A DNA stretch of 64,000 nt from RHLJ01 sp040222455 (GCA_040222455.1 JAVKDD010000008.1:186001-250000), one strand, 5' to 3'; positions 43,275-53,062 are shown, counted from the first letter of the stretch. Made by a program: numbers and translations. The notes: generated by a model from the sequence alone, not told the origin.

Positions 43275-45578
43275 TTATTTTACCGTTAAGATTGCCTTTA
43301 TCAGATCTTCATCGCGAGAGGAGTTCCCAATCATAATTTCAAACTCGCCCGGCTCAACTATAAAGTCCATTCGAACGTTGTAGAAGGCTAATGACTTTTT
43401 ATGAATTGGAATGGAAACAGTTTTTTTCTCTCCTGGTTTCAGCCACACTTTTTTAAATCCTTTTAGTTCTTTTACTGGACGGGTTACTGAACTAAAACAA
43501 TCTCTGATATACATTTGAACCACTTCTGATCCTTCGTGTTCTCCTGTATTTGTAACATCTACCGATACTGAAGTTGATCCATCAACTCCAATACTTTGGT
43601 CAGCTATTTTCACATTTGAGAATTCAAAACTGGTGTAGCTTAACCCATAGCCAAAAGTGAATAAAGGATTTGCATCATCAAATAAATAACCTCTTCGAGC
43701 TGATGGGCGATAGTTATAATAAATTGGTAATTGACCCACTGATTTTGGAATAGAAATCGGGAGTTTACCTCCAGGATTTATATCTCCAAAAAGAACATCG
43801 GCAACGGCATTTCCGCCTTCTTGCCCCAAATACCAACACTCAAGAATTCCATCTACTATTTCGGCAACATTATTAATACTAAGTGGGCGACCATTTACAA
43901 CTAACGCTATTACCGGTTTGCCTGTAGCTACCATTGCATTTAACAGCTCATCCTGTTCTCCTATTAGATTTAAATCTGTTCGGTCTCCCATGTGATTTCT
44001 AGCCCAAGACTCTCGTGAGGTCTGATCGTTTCCACCGATAGCGAGAACAATAACATCCGCATCTTCAACATCTTCAATTGCCAAAGCAATCGACTTTCTA
44101 TTCTCTTCTGGCGTTGGAACCACAACCGCATCTTCTTCCCAACGTCCTCCAATGGTTATTTTACAACCCTCACTGTAAATCACTTCAATATTTTTCGATT
44201 CTGCTTTCTTTTTTATCCCATCAAGAATAGAAATATTTGATCTTGGTGATCCACTATAACCGCCTAATAAACTTCGGGTGGCATTCGGTCCCACCACTGC
44301 AATAGTTTTAGTTTTTGAAGGATCAAGGGGAAGTAAGTTTCCTTCGTTTTTAAGCAGAATTATTGTTTCTTGAGCGGCTTGTAAAGCGAGCTTTTTATTT
44401 TTTTCTGACCCCGAAATTTCCTCCGCTTTTTGGGGATCTAAATATGGATCATCAAATAATCCCAATTTAAATTTCCAGTAAAGCATTGGCCGAACCAAAT
44501 TATCAAGCATTTCCTCCGTAAGAATCCCTTGGTTTACTAACTCGACAACATGCAAGTAACAATCTGGTTCAGGAAGCTCAATATTTACTCCTGCTTTTAT
44601 TGCAAGTTCAGCAGCCTGCTTACGATCTTTTGCTACAAAATGTCCATGGGTAGCTTCGCGATCAAAAAGCTCTAGTACAGCATAATAATCTGAAACTACA
44701 AAACCTTTAAACCCCCATTCACCTCTTAGTACATCTTGTAAAAGCCATTCATTGGCATGAGATGGAATCCCATCAATTTCGTTATAGGAAGCCATCACAC
44801 TTACAACATTTGCTTCTTCAATCGCTTCTTTAAATGGCATCAAAAAAGTTTCCCTAAGAACTCTTTCTGAAATATTCACTGGACCGCAATTCGTCCCAGA
44901 CTCAGGCTCTCCATGTGCAGCAAAATGTTTAAGTGTCGCCAATACATGTTTTTTATTGTTGAATTCTCCATCTCCCTGAAATCCTTTTACGGCAGCAACT
45001 CCTAGCTGAGAAACTAAATAGGGATCTTCACCAAATGTTTCTTCTACTCGCCCCCAACGCGGATCACGCGCAACATCAACTACAGGAGTTAACGCTTGAT
45101 GACCTCCTCGAGTTCGGGTTTCTTCTGCAGCCATAGCATAAAGTTGTTCTACTAAATCAGGATTAAAAGTACTTGCTAATCCAATAGGTTGGGGAAAACT
45201 TGTAGCCCATTTCGATGCCAGCCCATGAAGACATTCTTCGTGAAATATGACCGGAATTCCGAGCCGACTTTGTTCAATAAAAAACTTTTGGATAGCGTTA
45301 GTTAGCTCTACTGTTTGGCGGGCATTAAATCCAGCTTCATGGCTAGCTTCTTCATCCTTTCCCGCATCACTTGGGCGGCCCACCTGTCCAATTCCATTAC
45401 CGTGAGCATATGCTTTTTTAGCTTTCTCTAGATCAAAGTTTCCTTCTTCATCGATTAGTGTTTCTTTCTTTTCATTCCAAACACCCATCATTTGCGCGAC
45501 TTTTTCTTCCAAAGTCATTTTAGATAGTAGATCTTTTACTCGCTCTTCAGGAAGTTTTGATGCATCTTTATAAATCAC
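43275..45578 (-). CDS. glycoside hydrolase family 3 (beta-xylosidase/beta-glucosidase)
   Basis: A 767-residue GH3 enzyme with the catalytic Asp297 in FKGFVVSDYYA and the conserved N-domain LKHFAAHGEPESGTNCGPV. The second alpha/beta domain includes IVLAIGGNDQTSRES, and the C-terminal fibronectin III-like domain is visible (GYGLSYTSFEFSNVKI, VSVDVTNTGEHEGSEVVQMY). No signal peptide, so probably cytoplasmic. In this operon it most likely hydrolyses xylo-oligosaccharides to xylose; GH3 sequence alone does not separate xylosidase from glucosidase. Confidence 0.92.
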   Translation of the reverse strand: MIYKDASKLPEERVKDLLSKMTLEEKVAQMMGVWNEKKETLIDEEGNFDLEKAKKAYAHGNGIGQVGRPSDAGKDEEASHEAGFNARQTVELTNAIQKFFIEQSRLGIPVIFHEECLHGLASKWATSFPQPIGLASTFNPDLVEQLYAMAAEETRTRGGHQALTPVVDVARDPRWGRVEETFGEDPYLVSQLGVAAVKGFQGDGEFNNKKHVLATLKHFAAHGEPESGTNCGPVNISERVLRETFLMPFKEAIEEANVVSVMASYNEIDGIPSHANEWLLQDVLRGEWGFKGFVVSDYYAVLELFDREATHGHFVAKDRKQAAELAIKAGVNIELPEPDCYLHVVELVNQGILTEEMLDNLVRPMLYWKFKLGLFDDPYLDPQKAEEISGSEKNKKLALQAAQETIILLKNEGNLLPLDPSKTKTIAVVGPNATRSLLGGYSGSPRSNISILDGIKKKAESKNIEVIYSEGCKITIGGRWEEDAVVVPTPEENRKSIALAIEDVEDADVIVLAIGGNDQTSRESWARNHMGDRTDLNLIGEQDELLNAMVATGKPVIALVVNGRPLSINNVAEIVDGILECWYLGQEGGNAVADVLFGDINPGGKLPISIPKSVGQLPIYYNYRPSARRGYLFDDANPLFTFGYGLSYTSFEFSNVKIADQSIGVDGSTSVSVDVTNTGEHEGSEVVQMYIRDCFSSVTRPVKELKGFKKVWLKPGEKKTVSIPIHKKSLAFYNVRMDFIVEPGEFEIMIGNSSRDEDLIKAILTVK

Positions 45579-45595
45579 TTTTTAGTACTCTTAAC

Positions 45596-46738
45596 CTAGT
45601 TAGTTTTTTGCTTGTCTTTTTTTGTGGCTAATTCCATTAACACTTCTACTACTTCTTTTTCTTTTCCTTCTCTATCAAATAAAAGTGGATAATTTGTTCT
45701 CCCTGAAACAGGCCATCCATTTTTCCAGGAGTCCGCATCAGTTACACCCCAAGTTGTTACTCTGTTAATCTTATCAGAATGCCTTAAAAACACTTCGAAA
45801 TAATCCGTGTAAATATCAATTTGTGCCTGTTTTATTGAGTCGGGCATACCTTCTATGTAAGGATTTAGTTCTGCTCTTAGCTCTGCTCTCATACTAATAT
45901 CTGCACCTACATATTGAAACGCAGGAGGCAGAACATCGATATCTAATTCAGTAATTGCGACAACTCCAAGTTCTTTGAACTTTAAAATACTAGCTTCAAC
46001 TTCTTGGGGAGTAGGACCTTCTAAGCCATAATGTCCTTGCATACCAATTCCCGAAACTTTGATTCCTTTTTCCTGAATATTCTTTACCATTTGAACGGCT
46101 CCATCCGCTTTTTCAGGAATAAACATGTTGTAATCGTTGTAGTATAATTCTGCTTCAGGATCTGCAGCTTGAGCATATTCAAATGCTTTCTCGATGAAAT
46201 CCGGACCAATGATTTGATACCATTTTGACCTTCTCAGTGTGCCATCTTCGTTCAGTGCTTCATTAACCACATCCCAAGCATTAATTCTACCTTTATATCG
46301 ACCAACGATGGTGGTAATATGATCTTCCATTCGTTCTAAAAGCCTTTCTCTCGAAATTTCATTACCGTTTTCATCCTCAAAAACCCAATCTGGAATTTGA
46401 CTATGCCAAACCAGGACATGCCCCACAATGAACATATTATTTGCTTCCCCAAATGCTACGAACTGATCCGATTCCACAAAATTATAAACTTCTGGTTTAG
46501 GATGAATCTGTTCCCATTTCAAATCATTTTCAGGTGAAATAGAATTGAAGTGCTTTTCAACAATTGGAATCCCAATTGTGTCGGTGCCGTGATAATGTCT
46601 TGTATTTAACGCTGCACCAATATAGAAATGCTCTTTATAGGATTCGGAAAGAGAGTTCTGTGTATCAACTTTATTCTGAAATACATCACATGCATTAACA
46701 GTTAAAATCAGACTTACGAAAACGAGTAGGTTTTTCAT
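45596..46738 (-). CDS. GH10 endo-1,4-beta-xylanase, lipoprotein
   Basis: A 380-residue xylanase. The signal peptide ends in ILTVNAC, a lipobox, so it is probably a surface or periplasmic lipoprotein. The acid/base is Glu160 in NAWDVVNEALNED and the nucleophile Glu264 in AITELDIDV. SPENDLKWEQIHP and VGHVLVWHSQIPDWVF are the substrate-cleft signatures. It cuts the xylan backbone into xylo-oligosaccharides for uptake. Second-to-last enzyme in the xyl operon, 17 bases before GH3. Confidence 0.95.
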   Translation of the reverse strand: MKNLLVFVSLILTVNACDVFQNKVDTQNSLSESYKEHFYIGAALNTRHYHGTDTIGIPIVEKHFNSISPENDLKWEQIHPKPEVYNFVESDQFVAFGEANNMFIVGHVLVWHSQIPDWVFEDENGNEISRERLLERMEDHITTIVGRYKGRINAWDVVNEALNEDGTLRRSKWYQIIGPDFIEKAFEYAQAADPEAELYYNDYNMFIPEKADGAVQMVKNIQEKGIKVSGIGMQGHYGLEGPTPQEVEASILKFKELGVVAITELDIDVLPPAFQYVGADISMRAELRAELNPYIEGMPDSIKQAQIDIYTDYFEVFLRHSDKINRVTTWGVTDADSWKNGWPVSGRTNYPLLFDREGKEKEVVEVLMELATKKDKQKTN

Positions 46739-46763
46739 TTTTAAAGCTTTCGTCTCTCCCCGA

Positions 46764-48092
46764 CTAGATATATTGATTAATTATATTCTCAAACATCTCC
46801 TGTTTTCCACTTTTCTGCTCAATATGTTGATTATTTATGGCGTGATTGTATAGGTCTTCAAACGAAAGTTTTCCTGCTTCAAAATCTGCTCCTTTTCCAG
46901 TATCAAAAGAACTATAGCGTTCTTCGCGAAGAGACTTAAACTGAGATTTCGTTAAAATTGCATCTGCGGCAATAAGAGAACGCGCAAAGACATCCATCCC
47001 GCCAATATGTGCATGGAAAAGATCCATCAAATCTGTTGAGTTACGGCGTGTTTTAGCGTCGAAATTAATTCCCCCTCCTTGTAAGCCACCTGACTGGAGA
47101 ATAACAAGCATAGCTTGCGTTATTTCAAAAACATCTACAGGAAATTGATCAGTATCCCACCCATTTTGATAATCTCCGCGGTTCGCATCAATACTCCCCA
47201 GTATCCCATTATCAGCCGCAACTTGGAGTTCATGTTCGAAGGTGTGTTGTGCTAAAGTTGCGTGGTTTACTTCAATGTTTAACTTGAAATCATTCAATAA
47301 ATCATACTTCGACAAAAATCCTATTACGGTAGCGGAATCAAAATCATATTGATGCTTAGACGGCTCCATTGGTTTTGGTTCTATAAAAAATGTACCCTTG
47401 AAACCTTGAGATCTCGCATAGTCTTTAGCCATATGAAGAAATTTTGCAAAATGATCTATCTCGCGACCCATTTGAGTGTTCAAAAGTGACATATACCCTT
47501 CGCGACCTCCCCAGAACACATAATTTTCGCCGCCAAGTTTTATAGTTGCATCGAGTGCATTCTTAACCTGTGCACCTGCAAATGCAAGAACATCAAATTC
47601 AGGATTTGTAGCCGCTCCGTTCATATAACGAGGATTACTAAAACAGTTTGCCGTTCCCCAAAGTAGCTTTACACCTGATTCTTTTTGTTTTTCACTCGCA
47701 TAATCCGTTATGAAATCCAATCTCTTTTCCGATTCTTCAATGGTATCACCTTCTTGAATTAAATCGAAATCATGAAAACAATAATACGGAACACCCAATT
47801 TGGTAATAAACTCGAATGCTGCATCCATTTTGTCTTTAGCATTTTGGTATGGGTCGCTATTAACTGCCCATGGAAACTCTTTCGTACCCGGACCAAAGGG
47901 ATCTCCCCCTGTTCCGGTGAGCGTATGCCAATAAGCTACTGCAAATTTAAAGTGTTCTCTCATTGGCTTTCCGGCTACTACTTTAGTTGCATCATAGTAT
48001 TTGAATGCTAATGGATTATCAGATTCTCTTCCTTCGAATTTTATCTGTCCAATACCTTTAAAATATTCTTTATCTCCAATCAATGGTTTCAT
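46764..48092 (-). CDS. xylA: xylose isomerase
   Basis: Converts D-xylose to D-xylulose using two divalent metals. Conserved elements: GTGGDPFGPGTKEFPW near the N-terminus, PYYCFHDFDL (catalytic His), ENYVFWGGREGYMSLLNTQM, FKGTFFIEPKPMEPSKHQYD (metal Glu), and NIEVNHATLAQHTFEHEL (metal His). 442 residues is the length of class II XylA. It follows xylB by 31 bases in one operon. Confidence 0.97.
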   Translation of the reverse strand: MKPLIGDKEYFKGIGQIKFEGRESDNPLAFKYYDATKVVAGKPMREHFKFAVAYWHTLTGTGGDPFGPGTKEFPWAVNSDPYQNAKDKMDAAFEFITKLGVPYYCFHDFDLIQEGDTIEESEKRLDFITDYASEKQKESGVKLLWGTANCFSNPRYMNGAATNPEFDVLAFAGAQVKNALDATIKLGGENYVFWGGREGYMSLLNTQMGREIDHFAKFLHMAKDYARSQGFKGTFFIEPKPMEPSKHQYDFDSATVIGFLSKYDLLNDFKLNIEVNHATLAQHTFEHELQVAADNGILGSIDANRGDYQNGWDTDQFPVDVFEITQAMLVILQSGGLQGGGINFDAKTRRNSTDLMDLFHAHIGGMDVFARSLIAADAILTKSQFKSLREERYSSFDTGKGADFEAGKLSFEDLYNHAINNQHIEQKSGKQEMFENIINQYI

Positions 48093-48123
48093 AGTACTTA
48101 CAATTTTTAAGGAGTAATCCTTA

Positions 48124-49623
48124 CTATTTTATATTAAATGAGTGTTTTTCTATTTCTTCCTGCCATTCCGCAAACAAAATTTGATATTTGGCAACTAATT
48201 CAGGTTTAGGTTCAATTACCTCAATACGTTCTAAACTTGTGAAAGCTTCTTCTTGTGTTTTATAAAATCCAAATCCCAAAGCGGCTCCACGAGCGGCTCC
48301 TGCGGCTCCATCTGTGTTATAAAGCTCTAAAGGAATCCCTGTTACATTTACAAAAACTTCTCTAAAAGATTTGCTCAGAAATAAGTTTGCATAGCCCGCT
48401 CTAATTCTTTTTTGTTCGATTCCTAAATCTTTAAGCATTTCAAAACCGAGATTTAGTGCATAAACAATTCCCTCTACCGAAGCCCGCAACAAGTGACTTG
48501 TACTGTGGCGATTAAAATCCAAATGTAATAAGTGAGAACCAATAACTTTGTCTTCAAAAACCCGCTCCGCTCCATTTCCAAAAGGAAGACAAATTAGACC
48601 TTCTGAACCTGGTTTAACCGATTCTACCTTCTCATTCATTTGGTTATAATCGATATTTCCATTTCCTGTGTTTAAAATTTTTCTTAGCCAATTGTACAGA
48701 ATTCCTGTTCCGTTTATACAAATAAGAATTCCGTTTCTTGGAGCTTTTTTAGAATTATTCACATGTTGAAATGTGTTTATTCGCGATTTTTTATCAAATA
48801 CAGTCTTATCAGTTACTGCATAAATTACTCCCGAGGTGCCAGCTGTAGAAGCTGTTTCACCCGGATTTAAAACATTAAGTGAAAATGCATTATTGGGTTG
48901 ATCCCCACATCGATAGGCAATCTTCACGTCTTCAGGCAACCCTAGTACTTCGGCTATACTTTTATCAATTTTAAGTTCTGAACCAATAGATGGTACTATT
49001 TCAGGGATTAATGCTTCAGAAATTCCATATTCGCCAAGAACTTGAGTGCTAACCCTACGACTATTGAAATCCCAAAAGATTCCTTCTGAAAGTCCTGTTT
49101 CTGTGGTTGTTGGTTTACCTGATAAGCGCATTGCAATATAATCTCCGGGTAACATGAACTTAAACGCTTTTTTATATATATCAGGCTCATTTTGTTTTAC
49201 CCAAGCTAACTTTGAGGCTGTAAAATTTCCAGGAGAGTTCAATAAATTAGACAGGCAGTATTCTTTACCAATTGAATTAAATGCCTTTTTTCCGATTTCA
49301 GCAGCTCGACTATCACACCAAATAATAGAAGGTCGAAGCACATTTAAATTGCAATCAACAAGCACTAAGCCGTGCATTTGATATGAAATCCCAATCGCCT
49401 TTATTTCTGATGAAGAAATTCCGCTCTTTTCCATTAATAAGCGATACGCTTCTAGAAAGTTATCCCACCAAAGTTCTGGGTTTTGTTCTGCCCAACCAGG
49501 ATGTGGAGAATCAATCGTTAGCTCCTCTTCGGGATAAGAAAGAGAAAAAATAACTTTCCCCTGTTTTGCATCAAATAAAGATACTTTTATTGAAGAGCTT
49601 CCTAAATCTATACCTAAAAACAT
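48124..49623 (-). CDS. xylB: xylulokinase
   Basis: Phosphorylates D-xylulose to xylulose-5-phosphate, feeding the pentose phosphate pathway. FGGY kinase features: LGIDLGSSSIKVSLFD at the start, GISYQMHGLVLVD (substrate-binding), IIWCDSRAAE, TAGTSGVIYAV and RAGYANLFLSKSFREVF at the end. 499 residues. First structural gene of the operon, 134 bases downstream of the LacI-type regulator gene, whose intergenic region holds candidate operators. Confidence 0.95.
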   Translation of the reverse strand: MFLGIDLGSSSIKVSLFDAKQGKVIFSLSYPEEELTIDSPHPGWAEQNPELWWDNFLEAYRLLMEKSGISSSEIKAIGISYQMHGLVLVDCNLNVLRPSIIWCDSRAAEIGKKAFNSIGKEYCLSNLLNSPGNFTASKLAWVKQNEPDIYKKAFKFMLPGDYIAMRLSGKPTTTETGLSEGIFWDFNSRRVSTQVLGEYGISEALIPEIVPSIGSELKIDKSIAEVLGLPEDVKIAYRCGDQPNNAFSLNVLNPGETASTAGTSGVIYAVTDKTVFDKKSRINTFQHVNNSKKAPRNGILICINGTGILYNWLRKILNTGNGNIDYNQMNEKVESVKPGSEGLICLPFGNGAERVFEDKVIGSHLLHLDFNRHSTSHLLRASVEGIVYALNLGFEMLKDLGIEQKRIRAGYANLFLSKSFREVFVNVTGIPLELYNTDGAAGAARGAALGFGFYKTQEEAFTSLERIEVIEPKPELVAKYQILFAEWQEEIEKHSFNIK

Positions 49624-49708
49624 ACTCCGTATTTAAATTTCTATACTAACTATTACTTAGAAAGAATGGGTTTTAGAGTATATTTAAATATGAGGGAAAA
49701 TGAAACAA

Positions 49709-49755
49709 GTATTGAGCAAAATTTTTTCAAAAAAAGAAATAATTTTGCTCAATAC
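49709..49755. promoter_or_regulatory. inverted repeat and candidate XylR operator before xylB
   Basis: GTATTGAGCAAAATT (49709-49723) and AATTTTGCTCAATAC (49741-49755) are perfect 15-bp inverted repeats with a 17-base loop. Inside, 49712-49730 reads TTGAGCAAA-A-TTTTTTCAA, a two-mismatch version of the palindrome found at 50774-50792. The site lies just beyond the regulator stop and about 90-130 bases before xylB. It may act as operator, as terminator of the regulator gene, or both; no strong U-tract follows. Confidence 0.5.
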
Positions 49756-49757
49756 CA

Positions 49758-50756
49758 TTAGTCTGATTCTCTTATTTTTAATGTCACCGGAACCATACTG
49801 ACAATCCCCTGATGTTCATCTGGCTTTCCCAACCGAGATAACAGGTTGTCAATTGTATTTTCTGCCAATCTCTTGTAATCGGTATTAACAGAGGTAATTT
49901 TAGGATAATGATTCCTGCAGATAGGAAGATTATCATAACCTATAATTGCAACATCTTTAGGCAATTCGTATTTATATTTTTTAGCAGCTTCCATAAATCC
50001 TACTGCCATTGCATCATTTGTGGCAAAAATAGCTTGGGGTTTATCAATTAAATTATGGAAGGCTTCAAAAGATTGGGCTCCTGATTCTAGGGTGTAATCT
50101 CCCCGAAAATTCCATACCATATTCTTTTTTGCAATATGAATTACGTAGTCATTGAACCCGTTCGAACGAAACCTTGATTCAGGCATATGTGCCGGACCTT
50201 CAATAATGCCAAATTTCTCGTAACCTTTTGAGTGGAAATGCTTAGCAACAAGCGTAGCACCTTGGTATGCATCAAAGGTTACGGTGTCTACTACAGAATT
50301 ATCAATGTTTGAACAGGATATAATTGGAAAATCTTTTGGTGTTGAATAAAGGATATGCTTGTAACCCTCTTCATCTAATTCCGGAGTAAATAGTATAGCA
50401 GCAGTATATCCAATTGCGCGTAGGTGCTCAAGAAGTGCTGGAATAGAACTTATATCATGATCTACCCCAAAGAGACTTAAATTTACTTTTTTCTGCACTG
50501 CAGCATTCATGAATCCAAGAGCGAAAGATGAATAAAACTCTCCCTCACTAAACTGGGTAATCAAAGCAATAAATGGAGGTTGATTTTCTGGAATTACACG
50601 CCCATTTGTTGGTAATGGATAGCCCAATTCATGAGCACTTGCTAGTATCTTTTTTCTGTTTTCTTCAGATATTCTCCCCTCACCTCTAACTGCTCTGGAA
50701 ATTGTAGAAACAGAAAACCCCGTAGCTTTGGAAATATCGTTGAGCGTAACTTTCAT
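49758..50756 (-). CDS. LacI family transcriptional regulator of the xyl operon
   Basis: A 332-residue regulator. The N-terminal helix-turn-helix is VTLNDISKATGFSVSTISRA with the hinge segment following; the rest is a periplasmic-binding-protein-like sugar sensor (AAILFTPELDEEGYKHI, AIFATNDAMAVGFMEAAK, VAIIGYDNLPICRNHYPKIT). ATG 50756 (MKVTLNDIS) is the natural start; the frame also runs back to a TTG at 50795. Immediately upstream of the xylose genes, so it likely controls them, probably responding to xylose or xylo-oligosaccharide. Direction of control (repressor) is inferred. Confidence 0.92.
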   Translation of the reverse strand: MKVTLNDISKATGFSVSTISRAVRGEGRISEENRKKILASAHELGYPLPTNGRVIPENQPPFIALITQFSEGEFYSSFALGFMNAAVQKKVNLSLFGVDHDISSIPALLEHLRAIGYTAAILFTPELDEEGYKHILYSTPKDFPIISCSNIDNSVVDTVTFDAYQGATLVAKHFHSKGYEKFGIIEGPAHMPESRFRSNGFNDYVIHIAKKNMVWNFRGDYTLESGAQSFEAFHNLIDKPQAIFATNDAMAVGFMEAAKKYKYELPKDVAIIGYDNLPICRNHYPKITSVNTDYKRLAENTIDNLLSRLGKPDEHQGIVSMVPVTLKIRESD

Positions 50757-50773
50757 CAAATATTTAGTTAATT

Positions 50774-50792
50774 TTGAGCAAATTTTGCACAA
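50774..50792. promoter_or_regulatory. 19-bp near-palindrome, candidate autoregulatory operator
   Basis: TTGAGCAAA-T-TTTGCACAA: two 9-bp half-sites around one base, symmetrical except for one position. It is 18 bases upstream of the regulator ATG, fitting LacI-family operator size and placement. The same half-site occurs in the xylB upstream region. Confidence 0.6.
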
Positions 50793-50847
50793 CAAGATAG
50801 AAAATACATCACACTTAGAAAATGTTTTGCATTAAAAGCTAGTTTAT

Positions 50848-50874
50848 GAACTTCAATTACTATATTTGAAGTTC
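50848..50874 (-). terminator. hairpin after the HtrA-like gene (weak terminator)
   Basis: GAACTTCAA and TTGAAGTTC form a perfect 9-bp inverted repeat with a 9-base loop, 12 bases beyond the HtrA stop. There is no T-run after it on the minus strand, so termination would be inefficient; a binding-site role is also possible. Confidence 0.35.
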
Positions 50875-50885
50875 AAGGAAATTAA

Positions 50886-52085
50886 TTACCTCCCGGCCAC
50901 TCTCTTTCTTAACGTCATTTCTGCTTCATATTCACTTCCATCTCTGAATAGATGCACTTTCATTTTTTCTCCCTCTTGATATTCCCTCATCAAAGCCCAG
51001 GCATGCATTTCACTTGCCACCCTCTCTTCACCAATACGAATAATTATATCTCCGGGCATAATTCCACACTCATAAGCTGGGCCATCTTTATTTACACTAG
51101 TTACTAAAAGCCCCGCCAATCTTGGAAGCCCGTACTGGTAAACAAGTTGGGTTGTCATAGGAGTGAACTCAAGCCCTGGATCAAAATCCAAAGATACACT
51201 TCCCGATTCTTTTAGCTGACCTATGATTTTTTGAACTCGATCACTTGGGATAGCAAAACCCAAGCCAACAAATCCATTGCTGGTTCCACCAGTGAAAATA
51301 AATGTATTTACTCCAATCACCTCACCATCGCTATTTACTAATGGACCCCCAGAATTCCCTCTGTTAATAGACGCGTCTGTTTGAATCATATCCATATATA
51401 ATCTGGGTTCATTCGGATCGGGGCGAAAATCTCTTTTTGTTGCACTAACCACGCCTACTGTTACAGAAGGTTGTCCGTCCGCAAATAACCCAAAAGGGTT
51501 TCCCATTGCAATAGCCCATTCTCCAACCATTACATTTTTAGAATCTGCAAATTTAACAAAAGGAAAATCACCACGGTCGCCTTTGATTTTTAAAAGTGCA
51601 AGATCGGCTAGTTCATCAGAACCTAGGATTTCTGCTTCGAGCGTCTCTCCATTTTCAAGAGAAACCATAATTGTTTTTGCACTCTCGCTTGCTACATGTT
51701 GATTAGTAACTATCAAACCATCTTCACTAATAATAAAACCTGAACCCATACTCTGTACTTCTCGCTGAACAGGTCTGGAAAAAAAGAATGAGTAGAATGG
51801 ATCATTACTTCGGGTATATCCGGTTTGAAGCTCAGTAACTGTAATACTTACAATTGCAGGACTTGCTTTCTCAACTGCTGTGGTAATCGCATTTGTTCTG
51901 CTTTTTGAAATCAATTCAGTCTGATCCTCGTCTTGCTCAGATACTTGCTTCGATTCTATGGCCATAGCGCTAGGTGAAGCCACATTTAAAGAGGTTGCAC
52001 CTACCTCATTTCCACCTATATTTTTCTTGGTGCAATGGGTTGAAATCAATAAAAAACAAAAAAGAATGGTAGCGTTTAACTTCAT
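50886..52085 (-). CDS. DegP/HtrA-like trypsin-type serine protease with PDZ domain
   Basis: A 399-residue envelope protease. The signal peptide ends in LISTHC, a plausible lipobox. The triad is visible as His130 in IVTNQHVAS, Asp161 in ELADLALLK, and Ser245 in NRGNSGGPLV. A single C-terminal PDZ domain (GLLVTSVNKDGPAYECGIMP and GDIIIRIGEERVASEM) follows. These proteases degrade or refold damaged periplasmic proteins. Same strand as nrnA (17 bases upstream), so possibly cotranscribed. Confidence 0.93.
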   Translation of the reverse strand: MKLNATILFCFLLISTHCTKKNIGGNEVGATSLNVASPSAMAIESKQVSEQDEDQTELISKSRTNAITTAVEKASPAIVSITVTELQTGYTRSNDPFYSFFFSRPVQREVQSMGSGFIISEDGLIVTNQHVASESAKTIMVSLENGETLEAEILGSDELADLALLKIKGDRGDFPFVKFADSKNVMVGEWAIAMGNPFGLFADGQPSVTVGVVSATKRDFRPDPNEPRLYMDMIQTDASINRGNSGGPLVNSDGEVIGVNTFIFTGGTSNGFVGLGFAIPSDRVQKIIGQLKESGSVSLDFDPGLEFTPMTTQLVYQYGLPRLAGLLVTSVNKDGPAYECGIMPGDIIIRIGEERVASEMHAWALMREYQEGEKMKVHLFRDGSEYEAEMTLRKRVAGR

Positions 52086-52102
52086 TTAGTCCATTTTTAG
52101 TT

Positions 52103-53062
52103 CTACAGCTGGTCTTCTCCCAACTTAATTACTTCTTCAATCGCTTTTTCCAGAGGTCCTTCATGGGAAGCACCAGCAGCTTTTTTATGACCGCCACCGT
52201 TTAGTTTTCTTGCCCAGATATTTACGTCAATTTCACTTCTGGAACGAAGACTTAATTTAATTCTGTCGCCATCTTCACGAAAAAGTACACATGCTTTTAC
52301 TCCTTCAATACTTAGCGGATAACTCACAAAACCTTCTGTGTCTTCATTACTAGTGCCAGTTTCATCAAACATGGATTGAGTAACGCAAATAATCGCAATT
52401 TGTTGGTTGGCGTACAAACTTATTGTTTCTAATGCCCTGCTAAGCAACTGAATTTGGTTAAGTGTTTTAGTCGAATAAATCCGTTCTACAACCTCATTCG
52501 GTTTAAAATTTCCTCTTTCTAATAGTACAGAAGCCGCATTTAGAGTGTTTGGCGTTACACTTTCAAATTGAAATGAACCAGTATCGGTTACAATTCCAGT
52601 AAACAACGCTTTTGCGGATTGTTCATCAATTTGATCCAGATCGTATTCTTTATAAAGTTCAAAGACCAATTCACAAGTTGAAGAATAATCTACTCTGGAA
52701 ACAAATGCCTCATAAATATCATCGGGCTGTGGATGATGATCAATCATATAAACTGGTTTACCAAGAGACTCCAAATTCTCTGCAGTTTTTCCAAACCGAT
52801 GCAAAGCATTGCCATCAACAACAACAAAGGCATCAAATTCAGATAAATCCTCTTTGGGCTTTAACACTGGGAAAAAATCAAGCAGCCAGCCTAAGTTGTT
52901 ACCTGGATCGTCTTCATTAAATGCAGTCGCTTGCACACCATTTTTCTCTAGCCAAAGGCATAAAGCAATTTGGGAGCCCAAACAATCGCCATCTGGACGA
53001 ATATGTGAAAATACAGCTACTTTTTTGTGGGATAAAACTTTTGAAATAAACTCTGCAAACAT
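52103..53062 (-). CDS. DHH family phosphoesterase, NrnA-like (oligoribonuclease/pAp phosphatase)
   Basis: A 319-residue DHH/DHHA1 protein. Motifs: FSHIRPDGDCLGSQIAL (HxDxD-type metal site), FVVVDGNALHRFG, MIDHHPQPDD (DHH), and the C-terminal GGGHKKAAGAS (DHHA1). NrnA degrades short RNA oligomers and 3'-phosphoadenosine 5'-phosphate. ATG 53062 (MFAEFISKVLS) matches the family start better than the longer frame from 53107. Divergent from thiN. Confidence 0.9.
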   Translation of the reverse strand: MFAEFISKVLSHKKVAVFSHIRPDGDCLGSQIALCLWLEKNGVQATAFNEDDPGNNLGWLLDFFPVLKPKEDLSEFDAFVVVDGNALHRFGKTAENLESLGKPVYMIDHHPQPDDIYEAFVSRVDYSSTCELVFELYKEYDLDQIDEQSAKALFTGIVTDTGSFQFESVTPNTLNAASVLLERGNFKPNEVVERIYSTKTLNQIQLLSRALETISLYANQQIAIICVTQSMFDETGTSNEDTEGFVSYPLSIEGVKACVLFREDGDRIKLSLRSRSEIDVNIWARKLNGGGHKKAAGASHEGPLEKAIEEVIKLGEDQL

